A stretch of DNA of 64,000 nucleotides, taken from the NCBI GenBank assembly GCA_945891505.1, contig CAMDDL010000005.1, forward strand, positions 92,820 to 156,819. Direction: 5' to 3'. Of the stretch, positions 11,693-20,907 are shown one piece after another. The translations under genes were made by a program, and so were the position numbers. How positions within the stretch are numbered: the stretch's first letter is position 1; every line of letters begins with the position of its first letter. The notes under the pieces were generated by a model that was given only the letters and a program-made list of their open reading frames with translations, was not told the origin of the DNA and searched no databases. Source of the DNA: Maricaulis salignorans (lineage in GTDB: Bacteria; Pseudomonadota; Alphaproteobacteria; Caulobacterales; Aquidulcibacteraceae).

Positions 11693-12631
11693 CTAATCAT
11701 AGGCCCGCGGCACCCGCACGGCCGAAAAGCCAAGCAGACGCGCTTGCCCATCCTCAATGCCAATTTCAATCGGTGCGGACAAAGCTGGGATGGCCATGCC
11801 ATTGGGCTTAAGCGCGCCCTGTCCGCGAATGTTGCCTTGCCATTGGCCCTCTGGCGTGACTTTCAATCGGCCGGTACCGGCATCAAAGGACAACGGACCC
11901 CAGTCAATTTGGGCTGCCATGATCATAAACTCGCCCTGCGCTTTTGCCCATTCCTTGGTCGATCTCAAAAGAGTCTGGCCTTGGCTGATTGGACCTGTCA
12001 GGCGCAGATGGTCGATTTTGTTGCCCAGAATGGCTGCGGGGCCTTCAGGCAGGGCGCTGAGTTCTAAAGCGGATAAGTCCAACGCGAAGGCAAGACGGCT
12101 GGCGTCTTTGGGGTCAGCGATCAAGTGAAGGGCACCAGCGCCCGTTCGCCATGGCCTTGGCCCCAGTATTGATCCTGATCCTAGTGGATCAGTTGTTCCT
12201 GCCTGCAAGCCCTGAAACGTCAAGGAGAAACGTGCCAATTGGCCTTCTTTTAGGCGCAGGCTGGCCTTCAGGTCTGTCGCTTGCAGCGGACGCAATGGCC
12301 CGCCGGGTAGCTTCAACTGCGGCTCTAGCGCCCCTTCCAGCGCCCACAGGTTCAGATTGAACGGCGAAGCGGCTGCAACAAAGCGGGACGCTTCAAAGAC
12401 AAAGCCGGTCCCAGTCTGGACCCGAAGACCCGTAATGTGCGCTTCAAAGCGGTAGGGGAAGCCCGTGACCGTGACGTTTTCCCGAGGCAGACCCGGTAAA
12501 GCCTGCGCGACATGCATTTGGATTCTTTGCGCCGTCTTTGTCCAGTATACATAATATCCAGCGAGAACGAGGCCACCCACGGCCAATGGAATGATAAGGC
12601 CGCCCAGCGACCTAGAACGCGTTTCAGACAT
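11693..12631 (-). CDS. DUF2125 family envelope protein
   Basis: Alphaproteobacterial protein of unknown function. An N-terminal membrane segment (about residues 10-30, IIPLAVGGLVLAGYYVYW) is followed by a ~280-residue, beta-rich domain probably in the periplasm, with the family's early block VTGFPYRFEAHITGLRV. Length (312) fits the family. Its start codon shares bases with the plsC stop at 12631, so it is the last gene of a coupled operon ftsE-ftsX-ydcF-plsC-DUF2125. The context suggests envelope or lipid homeostasis, which is inference only. Confidence 0.8.
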   Translation of the reverse strand: MSETRSRSLGGLIIPLAVGGLVLAGYYVYWTKTAQRIQMHVAQALPGLPRENVTVTGFPYRFEAHITGLRVQTGTGFVFEASRFVAAASPFNLNLWALEGALEPQLKLPGGPLRPLQATDLKASLRLKEGQLARFSLTFQGLQAGTTDPLGSGSILGPRPWRTGAGALHLIADPKDASRLAFALDLSALELSALPEGPAAILGNKIDHLRLTGPISQGQTLLRSTKEWAKAQGEFMIMAAQIDWGPLSFDAGTGRLKVTPEGQWQGNIRGQGALKPNGMAIPALSAPIEIGIEDGQARLLGFSAVRVPRAYD

Positions 12632-13530
12632 TAGTCGCCACCGCCGCCGCCATCGCCGCCATCACTATCGCCATGCTTGCTCGTTCCCCAATCAGAGTCA
12701 CCATCACTCTTAGACGAGGATTTAGAGTCAGATGTGCTGCCATCCGAACTGGAGCTATAACTGACGTCTCCACCCGATGAAGCATCGCTTCGCCGCTGAC
12801 GCTGCAAGGCTTGCTTGGCCACATGCTCTTCCAGCAGGGCCAGACTTGCTCCTTCAATCCGGCTCTCGAGCAACTCCATGAACGGGCCGCGCTTTAGGCC
12901 GGGCGGGATGACAGGCAGAAACTCAAACACCACTTTGCCCGGCCGACGCCACATACCTTTTGCGGGCCAAGATGTGCCTGTGTTGAGGGCTAGCGGCACG
13001 CAGGGCACACCGAGCAACATATAAATTGCGGCAACGCCTGGCTTATAGTCGGGCGCGGAACCAATCATTTGGCGCGTGCCCTCTGGGAAGATAATGATGG
13101 GACGGCCTTGATCCATTCGTTCCTTGGCTTGCGCTACCAAAGCCTTCAGCGCACTCATATGGCCTGACCGGTCAATGGCGATCAGACCCGCCTTACGACA
13201 ATACCAGCCGAAGATCGGCAGGTTGAGGAGTTCCTGCTTTAGGACGTAAACCGGCATATTGGTGAAAAGCGTTGGCATAATCGTGTCCAAGACGCTTTGG
13301 TGCTTCGAAGCGATCATGATCGGGCCTTCGGGTAGATGTTCTAGCCCGCGTACTTCATAGGTAATGCCACCGATCCACTTCGTGCCAAAGCGCATGGCCT
13401 TGGCCCAAGCTTTCATGACGCGCGCGCCACCTAAAGGCGATAGGAACACAAAAGGCGCGCCTAATGTGCCCACGATGAGCACGCAGCTCCACATCCACAC
13501 CATTAACAAGATCGACCGGATTAAGGTCAT
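12631..13530 (-). CDS. plsC: 1-acyl-sn-glycerol-3-phosphate acyltransferase with Ser/Asp/Gly tail
   Basis: Converts lysophosphatidic acid to phosphatidic acid at the inner membrane. An N-terminal hydrophobic segment (residues 4-32) precedes the catalytic HX4D motif KHQSVLDT (His77, Asp82); FPEGTR is near residue 150 and VPLALNTG follows. The enzyme body ends near residue 245. The remaining ~50 residues are low-complexity Ser, Asp, Lys and Gly, finishing in a run of G and D, which is unusual for PlsC. The start overlaps the ydcF-like stop by 4 bases. Confidence 0.9.
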   Translation of the reverse strand: MTLIRSILLMVWMWSCVLIVGTLGAPFVFLSPLGGARVMKAWAKAMRFGTKWIGGITYEVRGLEHLPEGPIMIASKHQSVLDTIMPTLFTNMPVYVLKQELLNLPIFGWYCRKAGLIAIDRSGHMSALKALVAQAKERMDQGRPIIIFPEGTRQMIGSAPDYKPGVAAIYMLLGVPCVPLALNTGTSWPAKGMWRRPGKVVFEFLPVIPPGLKRGPFMELLESRIEGASLALLEEHVAKQALQRQRRSDASSGGDVSYSSSSDGSTSDSKSSSKSDGDSDWGTSKHGDSDGGDGGGGGD

Positions 13531-14240
13531 GGAGTCTTTCCTTTGTGAAACAATGCGACCTGTTTCAGCGCAATTTCAATATCGCCATCCACAACCCCGC
13601 GCCCGATGGAGACAAGATATTTGCCATATTCCAGCGCGAGAGCCCGGGTAGGGCGTTCATTCTTCCACCAATCGCCATCAAATTCACGCGTGGTCTGCAC
13701 AGCGTAGGGGATCAGGACCACATCGGGAATAGCGCGGCGCATCTCAAATAGGCTGCGCGGCATATGATACGCGTCTGTGATAACAACCAATCTCTTGATC
13801 TGATGGACCCGGACCCAGACAGCAGCTTCCTCGGCATTGCCAATCGTATCGGTCGCCCGGCGGCCCAAATCAATGCAGCAGGCGTAAGTCTCTTCCGCCC
13901 CGCCAGCCACCGCACGCACTTCCTTTGCGGTGGTCACGCGATTAACGCCAGAGATCAATAAACGCGGCACGGCCTTGCTCTCAACAAGCTTGACGCCGGC
14001 AATGAGCCGCTGGTCCGACCCTCCGGTCAAAGCCGCCGCCCCATCTGCGCGGATGGGTCCGCTTGGGGTTTTAAGGGCGGTCACGTGGTCGCCAAACCGG
14101 ATGAAGCCAATCAGGAAACTAAGGCCGCCGAGAAGGCTTAGAACAAAGATCAGGCGCGAAATAAAGGTCGACGAACGCACAACCGTGCCCGATGGGCGGT
14201 GCAGCCCCCGTTCACGGGTCTTTCGTCGGGGCCATGCCAT
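13527..14240 (-). CDS. YdcF/DUF218 family membrane protein
   Basis: One N-terminal membrane segment (around residues 26-46, FISRLIFVLSLLGGLSFLIGFI) precedes a DUF218 domain with the family pattern ALTGGSDQRLIAGVKL, LISGVNR, RATDTIGNAEEAA and VVITDAYHMPRS. Family members include SanA- and ElyC-like proteins linked to envelope integrity. The biochemical activity is unknown. It lies between ftsX (1-base gap) and plsC (4-base overlap) in the same operon. Confidence 0.85.
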   Translation of the reverse strand: MAWPRRKTRERGLHRPSGTVVRSSTFISRLIFVLSLLGGLSFLIGFIRFGDHVTALKTPSGPIRADGAAALTGGSDQRLIAGVKLVESKAVPRLLISGVNRVTTAKEVRAVAGGAEETYACCIDLGRRATDTIGNAEEAAVWVRVHQIKRLVVITDAYHMPRSLFEMRRAIPDVVLIPYAVQTTREFDGDWWKNERPTRALALEYGKYLVSIGRGVVDGDIEIALKQVALFHKGKTP

Positions 14241-14241
14241 C

Positions 14242-15153
14242 TCACACCAAATCCCTCAAAGTTTCCCGTGCAGCGAGGTCCGCGGCAACGGCACTGGCGC
14301 AAGCTGTCACAAGCGGTGCGACCAGCAAGATCCATAAGTCAGTCCAATTTAACAAGGGCGTACCGCTCGTAAAGTCAGACGCCCCAAAAGCAAATACGGT
14401 CGAACCGATCAAAGCGATCACACCAGCCGCATTGGCACCCAATAGGCCTGCCACAAAACCCAGTCGCAAAAAGCGGATTTGAACCTCGCGAGCCACAAAG
14501 GAGTCCTTTGCTCCGACGAGATGGAGGATGCTGACAGCTTCCCGCCGCGTTTCGAGTGCAGCGCGCGCAGCAAACCCAATCGTCGTGATCGCTGCAACAA
14601 CCAACGCGACTAACGCCAGGATGGCTACAATGCGGACAACAGTTGAGGTGCGGAGCACCTCTCCCGTGAAGCGGCTGTGGTCATCCACGACCACATTATA
14701 GCCTGCGGCCTTCAGGGCTTTTTCAATGTCGGTTTTCACATTGGTTTGCCCGGCGGTTACGCCCACCTCGATCAAGCGCGGCACCGGCAGCGCATCCAAT
14801 GTTCCGCCCATATCGGTGCCATAGTTGCGCAAGAGTTCCTTCGCGCGCTCCCGGCTCATGGCTTCGCTGCGGGTCACACCTTGGACACGCCCAACAATTA
14901 GGGCCGCCCGGCCCAAATCCTCATCTGTGCGAGGGTTTTGTACAACGACACTCATCGCGCTCTTAAGATCACTGGTCCAGGTGTTCGCTGCCCGGAAACC
15001 GGCGGAGGCACCAAGGCCTGCCAAGCAACCCAAGGCGCACATGATCGATACCACGATGGTCAATGGCCGCACTTGTCTCGAATCGGCTGGCAAGAGGGCG
15101 CGATCTGAATCGCGGCTGATCTGTCTCCACAGCGTTTGCAGGGCCTTTATCAT
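14242..15153 (-). CDS. ftsX: Cell-division protein FtsX
   Basis: Permease-like partner of FtsE that activates cell-wall hydrolases at the septum. Four membrane segments can be seen: near residues 31-53, then three in the C-terminal half (IVAILALVALVVAAITTIGF, GFVAGLLGANAAGVIALIG, LWILLVAPLVTACASAVA). A periplasmic loop follows TM1. Length (303) is normal. Its start overlaps the ftsE stop by 4 bases (ATGA). Confidence 0.93.
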   Translation of the reverse strand: MIKALQTLWRQISRDSDRALLPADSRQVRPLTIVVSIMCALGCLAGLGASAGFRAANTWTSDLKSAMSVVVQNPRTDEDLGRAALIVGRVQGVTRSEAMSRERAKELLRNYGTDMGGTLDALPVPRLIEVGVTAGQTNVKTDIEKALKAAGYNVVVDDHSRFTGEVLRTSTVVRIVAILALVALVVAAITTIGFAARAALETRREAVSILHLVGAKDSFVAREVQIRFLRLGFVAGLLGANAAGVIALIGSTVFAFGASDFTSGTPLLNWTDLWILLVAPLVTACASAVAADLAARETLRDLV

Positions 15154-15884
15154 CGCGTTGCCTTTGGTGCCGAGCCTAAACTGGGGGCTTGGGTCAATTC
15201 GCCAGCCTCCAATCTCAGAACAGGGGCCCCTGAACGGCGCACCAAGTCAAGATCGTGCGTCGCAATCACCACTGTTGCACCCAATTTGTGAAGTTCAATG
15301 AACAACCGAATGATCCGGGCGCCCATCTCGGGGTCAACATTGCCGGTCGGCTCGTCGGCGATCAGCAGAGACGGTTTGCCAACTACGGCCCGCGCGATCG
15401 CCACCCGCTGCTGTTCCCCACCTGACAACGTTTCTGGCAAGGCATCAATCCGCCCACCAAGCCCGACCCAGCGCAGCAAATCATCCACATCTTCTGCATA
15501 ATCGGCTTTAGGCACATCGCGCACGCGAAACGGCATGGCGACATTATCAAATACGGACAAATGGGGCAGCAGCCGGAAGTCCTGAAACACCACACCAATC
15601 TTACGCCGCAGCATCGGCAAAGCGTCGCGACTGGCGCTGCCAACATCGACACCGAACAGATTTGCCCGGCCTTGGCTTGGCCGCAGCGCCAAATACATGA
15701 GTTTCAAGAGCGTCGATTTGCCCGCACCCGATGGACCCGTCAGAAAGTAAAAGCCACCGCTCTCCAGCTCAAACGACACATTGCGCAAGGCTTGGGTGCC
15801 GGAGCCATAGGTGACGCCAACTTTGTCAAAGCGGACGATTGGTCCGCCTTCTCGATAGGCAGGGGTGCGAGTTTTTTCATTCAT
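15150..15884 (-). CDS. ftsE: Cell-division ATP-binding protein FtsE
   Basis: ABC ATPase that couples ATP hydrolysis to FtsX and peptidoglycan hydrolase control. Walker [11 protein letters not shown]-loop FQDFRLLP, signature LSGGEQQR, Walker [13 protein letters not shown] and the switch His in VIATHD are intact. It is the first gene of the ftsE-ftsX-ydcF-plsC-DUF2125 operon, divergent from the zinc-ribbon gene across a 66-base gap. Confidence 0.96.
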   Translation of the reverse strand: MNEKTRTPAYREGGPIVRFDKVGVTYGSGTQALRNVSFELESGGFYFLTGPSGAGKSTLLKLMYLALRPSQGRANLFGVDVGSASRDALPMLRRKIGVVFQDFRLLPHLSVFDNVAMPFRVRDVPKADYAEDVDDLLRWVGLGGRIDALPETLSGGEQQRVAIARAVVGKPSLLIADEPTGNVDPEMGARIIRLFIELHKLGATVVIATHDLDLVRRSGAPVLRLEAGELTQAPSLGSAPKATR

Positions 15885-15950
15885 GAGTAGACTCTGACAG
15901 CGAATAAGCGCTTTTTTATGGTTGCGCTAGCCGGGTGATTCGTCTCTTTC

Positions 15951-16814
15951 ATGCTACTCACATGCCCTCAATGTTCTGCGAAATACAATGTCGCCGACGC
16001 TGCGGTCCCGCCGTCGGGCCGCATTGTCCGCTGTGCGGCATGTGGAAACTCGTGGCGGGCTATGCCTGCAGGTGCAATTGGCTACACTGCCAACGCTCAA
16101 AAGGCAGCCAGTGCTGCCGAAACAAAGAAGGCAGGTCTGCTGGCAAAATTGGGTCTTGGCAGCAAAAAAGCCAAGCCTGGCAAGCTAGAGCCCTATGAAG
16201 TAGCGCGGAAAAAAGCGCTGGACCAAATCAAGACCACCAATCGCTTGGCCGCAGGAATTCCGTGGGCGATTAGTGTCAGCCTGTTGATTGGCGCATTAGG
16301 TGCTGCCGCGATTTATCGCACAGACATTGTGCGGGTGTGGCCGAAATCAGCCAGCGCGTTTGCCGCGGTGGGCCTGCCTGCTAACCTTTATGGCGTCGAT
16401 ATCCGCGATATCACCATCACCTCCTCAGCCGATGCCAAGGGCCCTAAGATCGAAGTTAAAGGCGTGCTGCATTCCGTATCGCGCACATCGGAATTCATCC
16501 CTTATCTCAAAGTTTCGCTGGTTGATGGTAAGGGCCTAGAGCGCCTGTCGTGGATGGTGGATCCCGGGATCGAAAGGTTAGGCCCCGGAAAAGCGCATCC
16601 GTTTGCCAGTTCACGCGCCAATCCTGTGCGCGGCAGTTTGAAGGCTGTGATCACTTTCGCCGACCCGCCCCGCAAGGGTCCACGTCCAAAGCCAGAGCCG
16701 CCGACCGGCAAGTCTGGTCTCATGGGCGTACAACCCGCCGCACCTGCAAAGCCAGCAGATGTTCCCATGGTTGAACATGGCGAAGGCCATGACGCCCCTG
16801 TGGCTGCGCGTTAA
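15951..16814 (+). CDS. MJ0042-type zinc-ribbon membrane protein (DUF3426-like)
   Basis: The N terminus has a four-Cys zinc ribbon: CPQC and, 23 residues on, CAAC, with the MJ0042 pattern. A Lys-rich linker leads to one membrane helix (about residues 103-123, WAISVSLLIGALGAAAIY). A periplasmic domain with the DUF3426 pattern (VKGVLHSVSRTSEFIPYLKVSL) follows and the end is Pro/Lys-rich. Such proteins are common next to ftsEX in alphaproteobacteria, but their function is not established. It is followed 17 bases later by the phosphoribosyltransferase gene. Confidence 0.82.
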   Translation: MLLTCPQCSAKYNVADAAVPPSGRIVRCAACGNSWRAMPAGAIGYTANAQKAASAAETKKAGLLAKLGLGSKKAKPGKLEPYEVARKKALDQIKTTNRLAAGIPWAISVSLLIGALGAAAIYRTDIVRVWPKSASAFAAVGLPANLYGVDIRDITITSSADAKGPKIEVKGVLHSVSRTSEFIPYLKVSLVDGKGLERLSWMVDPGIERLGPGKAHPFASSRANPVRGSLKAVITFADPPRKGPRPKPEPPTGKSGLMGVQPAAPAKPADVPMVEHGEGHDAPVAAR

Positions 16815-16831
16815 GCAAGAGGAGCGCAGGC

Positions 16832-17356
16832 GTGACAGCACAGTTGGATATTCTGGTTTCGGCACAAGAAATTGACAGCCGCATTCAAGACCTGACCGCC
16901 CAGATTGCAGGCAGGCTCGAAGAAGATGCGGTCGTCGTTGGCCTGTTGCAGGGCGCATTTATCTTCATGGCCGATGTGGTGCGCGGTCTGGCCCGCCACG
17001 GAAAAACCCCCCGCACCGACTTCCTTTGGCTGTCGAGCTATGGCGATGCGCATGAAAGCGGTGGCCGTATCAATGTGTTGGCCGATCTGCAAAAGCCCAT
17101 TGGTGGACGGCAAGTTCTGATCGTCGATGATGTCTATGATACCGGCCGCACGATCCTGTTTGCCAAATCCTACCTAGCCTCCAAGGGCGCGAGCGAGGTC
17201 TTGACCTGTCTGTTGGCACGAAAGCCTTTAGCAGCAGAGTTACCCGCACCAGATTATCTGGGCTTTGACCTGCCAGATCGGTTTTTGGTTGGCTATGGCT
17301 TAGATGACGCTGGACGGGGCAGAGGTCTGCCGGATATTTGCGCAGTCAGGACTTAG
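16832..17356 (+). CDS. hpt: Hypoxanthine phosphoribosyltransferase
   Basis: Purine-salvage enzyme that joins hypoxanthine or guanine to PRPP. It shows GLLQGAFIFMADVVRGL, the flexible-loop region WLSSYGDA and the PRPP-binding motif VLIVDDVYDTGRT. GTG start, with GAGGAG 9 bases upstream. Length (174) is typical. The C-terminal end overlaps by 11 bases the convergent gene on the minus strand. Confidence 0.92.
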   Translation: MTAQLDILVSAQEIDSRIQDLTAQIAGRLEEDAVVVGLLQGAFIFMADVVRGLARHGKTPRTDFLWLSSYGDAHESGGRINVLADLQKPIGGRQVLIVDDVYDTGRTILFAKSYLASKGASEVLTCLLARKPLAAELPAPDYLGFDLPDRFLVGYGLDDAGRGRGLPDICAVRT

Positions 17357-17687
17357 GGTCCGCTGGGGGATCAGTTGGTTCAATTTTTAGACGCGCCAAG
17401 ATTTGGGGCCAACGGACGGCAACCCAAACCAACGACCAAGCATTGCCAAGAAAGATAACAGGGACAGCCCACAGCAGGCGGGTCTTAAGGTCCTTTTCCA
17501 CGACCCAGACCGCAAATCCATAGAGCAAGAAACCGAGATAGAGATCGACAAGAGAGACTTGGCCCCACGGCATCGCCGTGATGGCGGCAAACTCCGCACC
17601 AAAGTCACCCCGCACGCTGGCCCAGCCGATCATGGCGGTGAAGGCAATGGCGAGGAACAAGCAGAGCAGTCGGATGGGATGGGTCAC
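17346..17687 (-). CDS. Small membrane protein, DUF1475-like
   Basis: A 113-residue protein with three likely membrane helices (near residues 5-23, 44-62 and 71-92). The middle holds WGQVSLVDLYLGFLLYG, which resembles the DUF1475 pattern. Function unknown. It converges on hpt (11-base overlap) and starts about 115 bases from the cobalamin adenosyltransferase gene. Confidence 0.65.
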   Translation of the reverse strand: MTHPIRLLCLFLAIAFTAMIGWASVRGDFGAEFAAITAMPWGQVSLVDLYLGFLLYGFAVWVVEKDLKTRLLWAVPVIFLGNAWSLVWVAVRWPQILARLKIEPTDPPADPKS

Positions 17688-17803
17688 GGAACCTGACTTA
17701 GCACGATTGCCGGTAAGTTCTAGGTTTCTTTGCGTTGCGTTTTTTGTTGCGCCCGCTATGGGAGCGGTGAATTCCGTTTTTCAGTCTGCCAGTGGGAACT
17801 TAC

Positions 17804-18382
17804 ATGGTCACGCTCAATAAGATTTACACACGCACTGGGGATGATGGCACAACCAGCCTTGCCACGGGTGAGACCGTGCCAAAGTTTGACGCCCGCGTGG
17901 AGGCCTATGGGGCAGTCGATGAAGCCAATGCCGCTATCGGTGTCGCGCGCTTGCACAGTACAACAGATGGCGAGCTCGACGCGATTTTGGGCCGCATCCA
18001 AAACGATCTGTTTGATCTGGGCGCTGATTTGGCGACGCCTGAACGTGGTAAGCCCTTGGCTTGGGAAGCTCTGCGCATTCTGCCTAATCAAGTGACCCGA
18101 CTGGAAAGCGAAATCGATGCGATGAATGGGGCTATCCCAGCGCTTGATTCCTTCATCCTGCCCGGTGGGACCGCGCTGTCAGCCTATTTACACGTAGCGC
18201 GCACGATCACACGGCGGGCAGAGCGGCAGGTGGCGGCTTTGATGCAGATTGAGGGCGAAGTGGTCTCTCACGCCGTGCTGCACTATCTCAACCGGCTATC
18301 AGACCTGTTGTTTGTGGCGGGCCGTCGCGCCAACGCCAATGGCGCTGAGGATGTAAAATGGGTGCCGGGTCTGACGCGTTAA
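17804..18382 (+). CDS. Cob(I)alamin adenosyltransferase, PduO/MMAB type
   Basis: Transfers the adenosyl group of ATP to cob(I)alamin, making coenzyme B12 for enzymes such as methylmalonyl-CoA mutase. The ATP-binding N terminus IYTRTGDDGTTSL, the motif TRRAERQVAAL and LNRLSDLLFVAGR are diagnostic. The ATG at 17804 follows GGGA at good spacing; a GTG at 17792 is possible. No other cobalamin gene is nearby. Confidence 0.94.
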   Translation: MVTLNKIYTRTGDDGTTSLATGETVPKFDARVEAYGAVDEANAAIGVARLHSTTDGELDAILGRIQNDLFDLGADLATPERGKPLAWEALRILPNQVTRLESEIDAMNGAIPALDSFILPGGTALSAYLHVARTITRRAERQVAALMQIEGEVVSHAVLHYLNRLSDLLFVAGRRANANGAEDVKWVPGLTR

Positions 18383-18403
18383 GCCGACAGCTTAGCAAAA
18401 GCG

Positions 18404-19210
18404 CTATTGGGCACCATCTTCGACGATCTTAAACTCAATCCGGCGGTTCTCCGCATCGGCGTCCGCATCACCGCCAGCGTCTTTGGGCTGCGTTTCGCCA
18501 TAGCCAGACACGCCCAACAAGCTGGCTGGAACAGACTGAGAGACCAGATAATCGGCAACCGATTGCGCGCGACGCTCAGACAGCGCTTGATTAGCCGTCG
18601 CGTCGCCGCGCGCATCCGTATGCCCGCCTAGTTCCACCCGATACGTCTCACAGCGCTTGGCCACCGCTGCCAAAGCATTGAGCAGGGGCTTTGAGTCTTC
18701 GGCTAGGACGGCGCTGCCCGAACCAAAATTGATCACCCGGCCATCGAGCAGCGTGTCGTAAGCAGTTTGGCAGGCTTTTGCATCGGGGGTCTTCCCCATG
18801 GTGGAGGCCGCGTCCGGCGCATCAGCCATCTTTTGCCCATCGAGTGTGATGGCGTTCTCCAGCGCGAGCACGATGCCAACATGGCTTGGATCGCTCAAGA
18901 TCGCCTGCTTCACCACCTCAAACGCCCGCAAGCGATCTTCCGCTTCATCTGTATCGCCTGTGACGGTTAGGACGCCCGATTTAAGCGACACTTCGGCGAA
19001 ACCAAACTTTCCCTTTTCCAAGGCTTGGCGTGCAATTTCGCGCCAATCGGTCTTCTTCGGGGCCTCGGCAGTGGCTGGCTTATCTAGCTTTGCAGGCTTG
19101 AGAGGACCGGTAAGCGAAAGACCCGTGGCTGCCAGCGCCGCGAAGATCGCAATGGCCACGCCTGTTCCCGAAGCAAGGGCTTTCCGGCGACGCTGCGACT
19201 TTCCGCTCAT
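18404..19210 (-). CDS. BON and OmpA domain envelope protein
   Basis: The N terminus is basic and then has a membrane segment or uncleaved signal (residues ~16-36). A BON-like domain follows (VSLKSGVLTVTGDTDEAEDRLRAF). The C-terminal OmpA domain binds peptidoglycan, with INFGSGSAVL, the motif GGHTDARGDATANQALSERRA and GETQPKDAGGDADAD NRR. It probably anchors in the inner membrane and contacts the cell wall. It is convergent with the adenosyltransferase gene and divergent from hisS. Confidence 0.85.
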   Translation of the reverse strand: MSGKSQRRRKALASGTGVAIAIFAALAATGLSLTGPLKPAKLDKPATAEAPKKTDWREIARQALEKGKFGFAEVSLKSGVLTVTGDTDEAEDRLRAFEVVKQAILSDPSHVGIVLALENAITLDGQKMADAPDAASTMGKTPDAKACQTAYDTLLDGRVINFGSGSAVLAEDSKPLLNALAAVAKRCETYRVELGGHTDARGDATANQALSERRAQSVADYLVSQSVPASLLGVSGYGETQPKDAGGDADADAENRRIEFKIVEDGAQ

Positions 19211-19425
19211 GACGCTAACTTTCTCTGAAAAGCATGCCCAAGGCTGCTTAGAAACAGGGTCTAAACAGATTGTCTAATCCTGCTCTTCCTCAGTGTCACC
19301 TTGATTCCTGTATCAAAACACCGTGTGGTGGGGCAGATGTCAGGGCGATATCAGGCAGATTGATTGCCGCCTGCGCCATGTCGCGATAAACACCGCCTCC
19401 ATCTTTTCTCCCACCGGGCTTAGAC

Positions 19426-20907
19426 ATGACCGAAACGAAACCAAATGCGCCGAGCCGTCCGCTTGCTCGCTCGCCGCGTGGCTTTATTGATCGCCGGGCC
19501 GACGCCTTATTGGCCGAGCGCAGCGTCGTGGAAAAAGTCCTGAGGGTCTATGAGTCCTGGGGCTATGAGCGGCTGGAAACCCCCAGCTTTGAATATGCCG
19601 ACGCGCTTGGCAAATTCCTGCCCGACCAAGATCGTCCCAATGAAGGCGTGTTTGCGCTGGAAGATGATGACGGCCAATGGATGAGCCTGCGCTATGATCT
19701 AACAGCACCTCTGGCCCGTTTTGCCGCGCAAAACTGGGATGGCTTGCCTAAACCCTTCCGCCGCTGTGCGGCAGGGCCTGTCTGGCGCAATGAAAAGCCG
19801 GGCCCCGGTCGCTATCGTGAGTTTTGGCAATGTGACGCGGACTGCGTCGGCTCTGCCCGTCCAGAGGCTGATGCAGAGGCGATTGCCATGGGGGCAGCAG
19901 CGGTCGAAGCCGCTGGTGTGCCGCGCGGGCTTTATGTGGTCAATGTCTCAAACCGCAAATTGCTTGATGGGCTATTAGCCAAGATTGGCGTCGACAGTGA
20001 AGATACAGTCACACGCCTTGGCGTGTTGCGCGCTGTCGATAAGCTCGACCGCTTAGGCGCTGAAGGGGTTGAGCTCTTGTTAGGCGCTGGGCGCAAGGAC
20101 GAGTCGGGCGACTTTACCAAGGGCGCGGGGCTTGGTTCCAATGCGATTGCCCAAGTCATGGCCTTTACCTCCACCCGCAAAGCAACGCGGCTGGAGACCC
20201 TAAACGCGTTGGACGCAGTGGTAGGAGATACCGTGCTAGGGGCTGAAGGTGTGGCAGAACTGGCCGCCATTGATGCCACCTTGCGCGCTTTGGATATTCT
20301 CGAAGACCGTGCTTTCTTTGACCCTGCGATTGTGCGCGGTTTGGAATATTACACGGGGCCCGTGTTTGAAGCCGAGCTCTTGGCTGAGACCTTGGATGAA
20401 AAGGGCAATAAAGTCCGCTTTGGCTCGATCGGGTCTGGTGGGCGCTATGATGACCTTGTCATGCGCTTTCGTGGCGAACGTGCGCCCGCGACCGGGTTTT
20501 CGCTGGGTGTCTCACGTCTGGTCGCAGCTTTGTCAGCCTCGGGCCGCCAGCCAGAGGCCGCGCAAGGCCCGGTGGTTATCCTCGCCCTCGATGGCGATGC
20601 CATGGCGGGCTATATGCAGATGGCCAACGAATTGCGCCAAGCGGGCATTGCGGCTGAAGTCTATCTCGGCAGCTCTGGCATGAAGGCGCAGATGAAATAT
20701 GCCGATCGCCGCAAGGCCCCAGTCGTCGTGATGGAAGGCAGCCAAGAGCGCGAAGCCGGCAAGGTAACCTTGAAAGACCTTAATCTGGGTGCGCAACTGG
20801 CCCAAGCGATTGAGTCAAACGAGGCGTGGCGGCGGGAGCGGCCAGCCCAAGTTGAAGTGCCCCGCGCCCAATTGGTGCAAGCCGTGCAGGATATGCTGCA
20901 GCCATGA
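19426..20907 (+). CDS. hisS: Histidyl-tRNA synthetase
   Basis: Charges tRNA-His in the cytoplasm; class II synthetase. Motif 2 region RYDLTAPLARFAAQN, FRRCAAGPVWRNEKPGPGRYREFWQCDAD, the histidine block GLEYYTGPVFE and motif 3 GFSLGVSRLVAAL are visible, followed by the anticodon-binding domain. Length (493) matches the longer alphaproteobacterial form. The stop overlaps hisZ by 4 bases. The 215 bases upstream hold the divergent promoters with the OmpA gene. Confidence 0.97.
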   Translation: MTETKPNAPSRPLARSPRGFIDRRADALLAERSVVEKVLRVYESWGYERLETPSFEYADALGKFLPDQDRPNEGVFALEDDDGQWMSLRYDLTAPLARFAAQNWDGLPKPFRRCAAGPVWRNEKPGPGRYREFWQCDADCVGSARPEADAEAIAMGAAAVEAAGVPRGLYVVNVSNRKLLDGLLAKIGVDSEDTVTRLGVLRAVDKLDRLGAEGVELLLGAGRKDESGDFTKGAGLGSNAIAQVMAFTSTRKATRLETLNALDAVVGDTVLGAEGVAELAAIDATLRALDILEDRAFFDPAIVRGLEYYTGPVFEAELLAETLDEKGNKVRFGSIGSGGRYDDLVMRFRGERAPATGFSLGVSRLVAALSASGRQPEAAQGPVVILALDGDAMAGYMQMANELRQAGIAAEVYLGSSGMKAQMKYADRRKAPVVVMEGSQEREAGKVTLKDLNLGAQLAQAIESNEAWRRERPAQVEVPRAQLVQAVQDMLQP

